64,000 nt of DNA from Aspergillus flavus (taxonomy: Eukaryota > Ascomycota > Eurotiomycetes > Eurotiales > Aspergillaceae), in the NCBI RefSeq assembly GCF_009017415.1, contig NC_092407.1, forward strand, positions 4,030,001 to 4,094,000, given 5' to 3'. Below the pieces are notes generated by a model. That model made no database searches, was not told the DNA's origin, and worked only from the letters and a program-made list of their open reading frames with translations. Of this stretch, positions 58,004-64,000 are shown piece by piece; positions within the stretch are counted from its first letter, which is position 1, and each line of letters opens with the position of its first letter. The translations under genes were made by a program, and so were the position numbers.

Positions 58004-58405
58004 CTACTTCGGCTTGTAATTTTCGGAGTCACATCCGTGTACTTCTTCATCTTCGTCTTTGTTAACCATAACAAACCCTCTCACCGCTGCCTTTGCAGCT
58101 GGGAGGTCTTCTAATGTCGCCCAGGCATAACCTTTGTATTATCAGGAGTCTTGAAATGTTGCAGGTGCTAGGTGCTGTCCCACTTCCGCCAATGTCGGGC
58201 TTATGCGTACCTGCTCTGGATCTCTACAAGGCAAGCCCGAATGGATAAGCATTCATTTTCTACATCAACGCCAATATCACTCTCTTAACTCTAGTACTTA
58301 CACGGTGAACAAACCGAGCCCTACGTTCTTAAACAAATATATCTGCTTTGCTCGAATATCTTCGTGCTTTGGATTTACACTAGGACAAGAACTCTCATAG
58401 GTGGC
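58004..58405 (-). pseudogene. RRM-like RNA-binding protein gene relic
   Basis: Two minus-strand exon-like blocks (58405-58302 and 58223-58004) are joined by a good intron (donor GTAAGT, acceptor GTAG) that keeps one frame. The first block holds an RNP2-like QIYLFKNVG. The second holds an RNP1-like YKGYAWATL, followed by EDLPAAKAAVRGF, which matches the end of an RRM domain, then an acidic tail and a stop. Two adjacent in-frame stops (TGA TAA at 58139-58144) interrupt the frame just before RNP1. Either this is a decayed gene or the true splicing differs: donor GTACGC at 58204-58209 with acceptor before 58131 also exists but changes frame. Further 5' exons may lie up to 58700. Confidence 0.4.
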
Positions 58406-60022
58406 CTGAACTATTTAGTATCCAGGAAATGGGCCACAGAGTTACAGACAATGAACAATTCCAAACAAGGAAACTTCTTCAAGCCTATACTTCACTAATA
58501 CGAAACAAGCCAGCACCTGTCATATCAGACAAAGGATTGCTCTGTATCAGGAGAAGTGTATCTGAGTTCGAAGACACATCACTAGCTTCTGAGCACCCAC
58601 AAGGCGAGTCCACACCTCTTACTATACCGGCCCTGTGATCCACCTGGGCTAATCTCCGAAATAAAGACGAGAAAACATTGCTTCCACTGTATCGCTCAAG
58701 TCTTGTTCAAGGGACTAGAGTCTAGGGTACCGGTGATCATGTGCTGAGTGCTGGTGTATATCTTTCAATTCTCCATGAGACATGGCCTGCCATGTGAAGT
58801 TGAGGTGTGATCTGATCTGACCCTGTCTAGTAATTACTGTTCTTGGATGTCTATCTTTGGAAAGATGTGCTGTGTCTGGTGGGTAGTGTGAACTGATATG
58901 TTGCAGGACTAGGTACATACAATGGTAGTATGAGAAAGTAATCTGTTGTGGACAAAAGGACAGTAACTACGGGTGGTAAGACGAAGGAATAACTTAATAA
59001 AACAAATGCGCTATCGGAAGGTGAGAAGGGGAAAATTAGGGAGACATGTAATTGAGGGCCATGCTTAAATCTTTAGTTGCAGCGTCGTATGTTATTTTGC
59101 CTGAAAAAGCACAAGTTGTGCCTTGTAATACTTGAATAAAAGTAGGTTGTTGATTGAGGAAAAATTACTATTTGTGGGTGAGACCAGTTGTAGAATGTAC
59201 AGAAACTCATAGAGGACCACTGAGCATGGGGCTGCAGTAAGAATGTATCTGACTACGTAGCATCTTGTTTAAACAGTCGGGGACTGGGCTGTATGATGGA
59301 GCTAAGGGGATGGTGGTCATTATTGTAGGCAAGGGGTAGACTAAGCAGTGCAAAGGATGTGGTGTAAAGAAATGTGGTGTATGTCGAGAGCCTATAGTTA
59401 GAAGTGCTGGAAATTTTCTTTCTGGGGGTTGGGGATATTACGGGATGTGTGTCGTGTCTTCGAGAATTGGATGCATCCACGTTGGGTGGAGATTGCGGGC
59501 AATTTCTTTTTGTCCCCTACCTTTGCCCGGCTCAAATTGTTGTGTCTCTTCATAACCGGTGTAGTTCCGTGGTAAAGAAGGGATACGAGAATAGAAAGAA
59601 AGAAGTTGTTATTACTAAAATAGCAAACGCCTCTTATAAAGGCTCTGGCTATATTGGGCGCCCAATATGCACAATACAATAGTGTCTCGGTTTAAGCCAC
59701 CAATGCTGACGCCTCAAGGTAGGGGTCTCCTAGCCCTACAGCCACAAAACGTACCCGAGACTTATTGTGATTAGGTGTGATGATTGTTCATATCCGGCGG
59801 GATGGCTGTAGGCTCGCGCTCGGATCGCTGGTTCGTATAGACAACTTTAGATGGCACGCATACGACCAGAGCGGGAGCCAGCTCATAAAGAGACAATGCA
59901 TATAACCTTGAACTGCGGTTGCCCGCTGTAAGAGATATGTACTCCGTATTGATCGTCCTGAAATCTGGAGAAGCACACCGTGAAATACTCCGTCCCCCGA
60001 TGCAGGTATTGCATTTGTCCAA
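58406..60022. other. 1.6 kb region, no supported gene
   Basis: Both strands have an open frame at about 58430-58640; either could be part of the RRM-like relic on the minus strand, but neither has a motif. From 58720 to 60022 I see only short frames. The right end is the 3' flank of the next gene. Confidence 0.4.
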
Positions 60023-61208
60023 TCAGGTCTTATCCGCGGGTTCATTGGTCGATCTCACTCCAACAGTCGCATGGGGATCGGCAGTTGCGCCGCCTTCTGT
60101 GGCAGGAGTTGCGGCGATCTCGCCCGACCGCACACCACCTCGAGTGGGCGAAGTGCTCAACTCACTCACCTGGCGTTCTTTTGTTCTCTGGTTAACTTGG
60201 TCCTGGTGGATGCGAAACATGACTAGTAAAAACTTTAAAAAAAAAAACCACTCACCTAAATCCCGGATGCGCTGTCGCAAAATTTGATTCTCCCTCGCGA
60301 GCATTGCGGCTTCGGCCTGGTAGAACGCACCTTCGTCGCGGCTGCTCCGTCGTGCTGGGCTCTCACTGGTGCCCGCGATCCACTCAGGTCCCTCCGGCCC
60401 GCGGGGTGCATCAGACAGCGGTCGGAGACTAGGCGACGCCGCCTGGCTCGACGGCCGTGAGGGTCGGCGGCTTGACAGCGACGAGGGGAACTGAGTTGAT
60501 GTTCGATTGCCGCCAGCCGAGACGGGTGGGATAGTAGGAAACGCAGAGCGGTCCGAATCGTCGATGGCCGTGCCCTGAGAACCCTGCTGTTGCTGCTGTA
60601 ATTGCTGCAGTTGAGTTTGTTGGGTTCGGATCATATGCAAAAGTCGGTTCTAACCGGGATCCAGATTAGTTGACATGTATCGACAAGGGGGTGGCAATTT
60701 AACCGCCACGGCAATGATACGGTAGTAGTCGGGATCATACCACTTGGGCTTCTTGCTCCTGCTCCAATTCTTGATGCAGCTCCCCCAACGAAGGGGCACG
60801 TTGGTGATGCGGGTCCCCGGTCGCAATAATCGGGCTGCCTCCGAGACTCGATGGGCTAGACGTCCGAAGTCCATGAGGACCTAGTGAGGAGCGGTGGTCG
60901 GACGGGGCCATGGAGTCCCCAGTCGGCTCATTATTATTCAGGTTAAAGTTGGCACCGGCAGCGGACCGGCGTCGCTCTGGCCCCGGCATGCCCGCGCGAG
61001 AGCTGCGGGAAAGCCGACGAGGGACCTCCGAGGTTTGATGATGGTTGTTCTGATTATTATTGTTGTTATTACTCATGGTGGCCGATGCAGGGGAGAACCC
61101 GGATGAAGAATGCTGCTGGCTGTCAGAAGAAGTGGGGAGATTCCGTGCTTGACGCGGGGAGGCAGAAGAGGAACGCGACGGGGGAAGTGAGTTGATATCG
61201 GGGCACAT
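60023..61208 (-). CDS. Low-complexity coiled-coil protein, function unknown
   Basis: Three exons (61208-60741, 60649-60256, 60177-60023) join in frame to 338 residues. The acceptor at 60177 was chosen because it restores a continuous heptad-like helix, ENQILRQRIRDLERQVSEL, across the splice. The N-terminal 140 residues are Ser/Asn/Pro-rich with an Asn run and SRxS patches. Residues near 145-175 (LHQELEQEQEAQV then QTQLQQLQQQQQ) are a Gln-rich coiled coil. A second disordered stretch precedes the final coiled coil. No catalytic domain was recognised. The composition fits a fungal regulatory or scaffold protein. Confidence 0.75.
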
Positions 61209-64000
61209 TCTCCTCCAACAGGCCGATCGAAGAAGGCGATGAAAGGAAGAAAGTGTTCAACAGTGAACTTTTGCCTGAGAATAGAGAATAGATCGAGTTG
61301 TCAGGAGCCAAGATAATGTCAATGATCAAAGCAACAGAAACAGTGACAGTTAGTGCCAAGTGGATGCAGTTGGAAAGGCGGAGTGCTCCGATGCGGCAGG
61401 CGGTCAAGCTAGGTTCGAACGGTAGCGGGTCACGGGCTTTGGTCTAGGCCGAGACTGGAATAGGCTGCCTGCCAATTAAATCCCGAAAACAGCCGAATGA
61501 AAGCGTCGATCATTGAGCGCCTGACTAACCAGACTGCCATTCCTAAATCAGCCCACGTGATGTGTTGGAATGTACATGAACCTTCCACAAATAAGGATAC
61601 AGAATCAGGTATCCATGATGGATACTAGAGTTGCCCTCCTATGCATAAGCAACCCACACGAGTCTGATCAGCGTCGCCCGTGCCGTGTCGGGCACTTTTC
61701 CATGGGAATTCTAGAAGCTGAGGGAACAATGCAATGGAAGATTATACGAACATGTCGAAGTGAGAGGGTTCCTTCATAGGAGGTTCAAACCGCTACGCAA
61801 CTCTGTTTTCACTAATTAAAGCCGCAAACTTTGCTTCGGCCCTGCCCAGACAGGGGAGGAGTAGCTCTTCCATGGGATCACTTGGCATCCGGCCTTGGCT
61901 GACCGGATAGAGGCCACCTAATTGCCTTAGCTTGAGTCCAGGCGCCCAGGTTACCCGGAAATCCTTGGCTAGCTATGCTTATTCTCACCGAAATCGTACC
62001 CATGACTAATGTTAATGGAAAAGCGATGTGCAGATGTGTATACACAATAGGTGTTCTGGTTATACATGATATCAAGTGTATGTTACGCGACTTTTATTAA
62101 GCTACAGTATCATAATGGGGACGATCAAAAATATCTTTGACTAACGTGTGTCTGTTCACTGCACCGACGTATGTGGCGGTTGATGCCGCCAGCCGTAACC
62201 TGTCTACTATGATGGTAACGAATCACGAGATAACCGCTCCGTGGCAATGACGATCATCGGTCTTTATAATCCTCGGTGCTTTATTTGCTTGCTTACGGTA
62301 TAATTACATAGTATCAGGATTATCATCAGTATTATCGTGCGGTGTTTGTTTTGACTGTCTGAGACGTTACTTGGTACCTTGACTGAGGATAATCCCCACT
62401 ATCCGAACGATTTATGATATAAGGGTAGAGAAGAGCGCCCGAGTGAAATGAGGAAACTGGACATGCGATGGATTATGAACCTCACAAGCCAATTAGAGGG
62501 ACAAAGAAACTAGTGCGAAAATTTTTCCTTGACAGGCTTCGATATGGTTTTCTAGAAAGAACACTTTCATCATAGTTGTAGGGCAATATTACGCACATCA
62601 GGCAACACATCTTTTATTTCCTTCGTTCTCTGGACGAATGTATACGCTTTTCTTAGTCCTGGACGATGATCAAACTTCCTCAGAGAGCAAATGTACTGGA
62701 CGAAAGGCCGGAGAAAAGCGATTGACGTCATTTCACGGTTACCCCGAATGGTCCGAGAACCCCCATGGGACAAAAGGAGAGAAAGAAAAACTGGGCCCAA
62801 TATGAGTGGGCCTTCATTACAGGGAATGACTCCATTCATTTTGTTCATTGCAATGTAATGAACAGGAAATTCTCTCCATCAAATACGAGGTGTTACCAAA
62901 TACATTTTCATGGTTGCTTATGATCCCGATTCTCCAAATACAAACTTCGGTTTAATACCGACCGCCCATCGGGAAGCCACGCAACTCGTGGTCGCTGATG
63001 CCGACTCCCTTGCATCGGGTCACGACGAACCCAACCCTAATCTCATGGATAACAACCACGTCCCATAGCATTCAGCAATAATCTCTTTTGGCTTACTTTA
63101 GAGTATCCTATAATTAAATCCCGCAGAATCTTAATCATAAAAATACCATGAGATTGAGCATTGCCGTTCGTATAGCCTGCATAACTAATACTGTGTGTCT
63201 GATGTGGGACTCTCACAATCCCGTGCCACTTTTTGTCTTCTTTCCCGAAGCGGGCATTCCTCGACTGCCCCGGCCCAGAACGCTTCCAGTAATGGTTGCT
63301 GGATACCCCATCCGCATTAAAGTGGAGGTACCAAAACCACCAGCCTGACTTCTTACCCTGTTGCGGGATGTTATTACCATACCCGTGGGGACGGTCGCTG
63401 TTGGCCGCCAGTCAGACTATGCGCCCATGATGTAGGGGGGACTATCCGCCTCCGACTAGTGCAATGTCCGGGGGAAGTCAGATCTCGCAGCTGGACAACA
63501 GACTTCGGCCGGCGTGGCAAGTGGATGACATTGGAGTCCAAGTGGAATGCAGTCCGTCTTCCTGATTCGGTCCTGGTCTGCAACCATGGGCCAACCAGAG
63601 CCAAGGAGGTTCTTCCTTGATGCATGACCCATGCGGTCCAGTTTCCCGTTGAAAGACGAATTGGGCCATGAAATCAGTGGATGATCGAATTTTCAAAATA
63701 TAGAGAGGGCAAAAAAAAATATATATATATATATATAAATATAAATATAAATAAAACAGAAAAAGAGTGTGTTAAGTAAAAGAAAAAGCCCTCATTGTCT
63801 TTTCTTTCTCTTACCTGCATGTAATAAATTCCCTCGGAGAGGTTATCATTTGTGTTAATTTCGCAGGTATAAAAAAAGAAAAAAAAGAAAATAACGAAAT
63901 AAAACAGGCAAGGATAGGTGTATGACCCCAACAGTCAGCGCGAGGTACATATAATACTTTCTATCTGGTAAGTTTAGGTTGAGGTAGTATTTCCACTTGG
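61209..64000. other. 2.8 kb right-edge region, no supported gene
   Basis: This holds the promoter of the preceding minus-strand gene and then DNA without convincing exons. Open frames at 62570-62848 (minus, 92 codons) and 63148-63348 (plus) have no recognisable domain. An AT-rich microsatellite lies at 63711-63756. Confidence 0.45.
63711..63756. repeat. (AT)n / AAATAT microsatellite
   Basis: An A run leads into alternating AT for about 18 nt, then AAATAT units. It is simple-sequence DNA that is probably length-variable. Confidence 0.85.

Noticed and set aside
61385..61400. GGTTCGAAC resembling a tRNA T-arm (B box)
   Set aside because: The flanking bases do not form a T-stem and no matching D-arm or anticodon arm is present.
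62570..62848. 92-codon minus-strand frame near the right edge
   Set aside because: No domain, no splice context and no promoter signal.
1..64000. CRISPR arrays, bacterial operons, insertion sequences, viral integrations
   Set aside because: None seen; the gene structure is eukaryotic throughout, with spliceosomal introns.

Overview
The window is nuclear DNA of a filamentous ascomycete. It shows many short spliceosomal introns (about 50-110 bp, GT-AG), fungal-only protein families and a secondary-metabolite gene cluster. The cluster matches, in gene content and enzyme types, the flavunoidine (flv) cluster described from Aspergillus flavus, so the source is most likely Aspergillus section Flavi (A. 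flavus/A. oryzae clade). The flv names and pathway roles are recalled from the literature and were not checked against a database; domains, motifs, exon joints and frames were read from the sequence.

Layout. (1) 1-4.2 kb: a small coiled-coil protein gene and a secreted FAD-linked oxidoreductase, followed by about 3.3 kb without a convincing gene. (2) 7.4-29.0 kb: the flv cluster. It holds flvA (PLP lyase fused to a 2OG-Fe dioxygenase), flvB (NmrA-like reductase), flvC and flvD (P450s), flvE (TRI5-type sesquiterpene cyclase), flvF (terpene-cyclase-like protein with degraded metal motifs), flvG (ornithine-decarboxylase-like), flvH (small SET protein) and flvI (A-T-C NRPS). (3) 30.3-35.5 kb: a Zn2Cys6 regulator whose frame is broken once or twice, a tannase/feruloyl-esterase family gene and a SUR7-like membrane protein. 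(4) 37.5-61.2 kb: conserved genes, namely a GH63-like protein (yeast YMR196W type), ATP synthase OSCP, Mob1, Rgp1, Rrg9, a large WD40 protein, a secreted nucleoside hydrolase, an RRM-like gene relic and a low-complexity coiled-coil protein. (5) 61.2-64 kb: no convincing gene.

How the cluster genes work together, as known for flavunoidine. FlvE cyclises farnesyl diphosphate to acoradiene and FlvD oxidises it to a tetracyclic cage. FlvH dimethylates lysine and FlvG decarboxylates it to dimethylcadaverine. FlvF joins this amine to the cage and FlvC hydroxylates the product. FlvA and FlvB make 5,5-dimethyl-L-pipecolate, which FlvI attaches as an ester. The points most worth a second look are the loss of both class I metal-binding motifs in FlvF, the in-frame minisatellite in FlvA, the unassigned FAD enzyme next to the cluster, the apparently damaged regulator at the cluster edge, the RRM relic near 58 kb and a strong hairpin near 55.8 kb.
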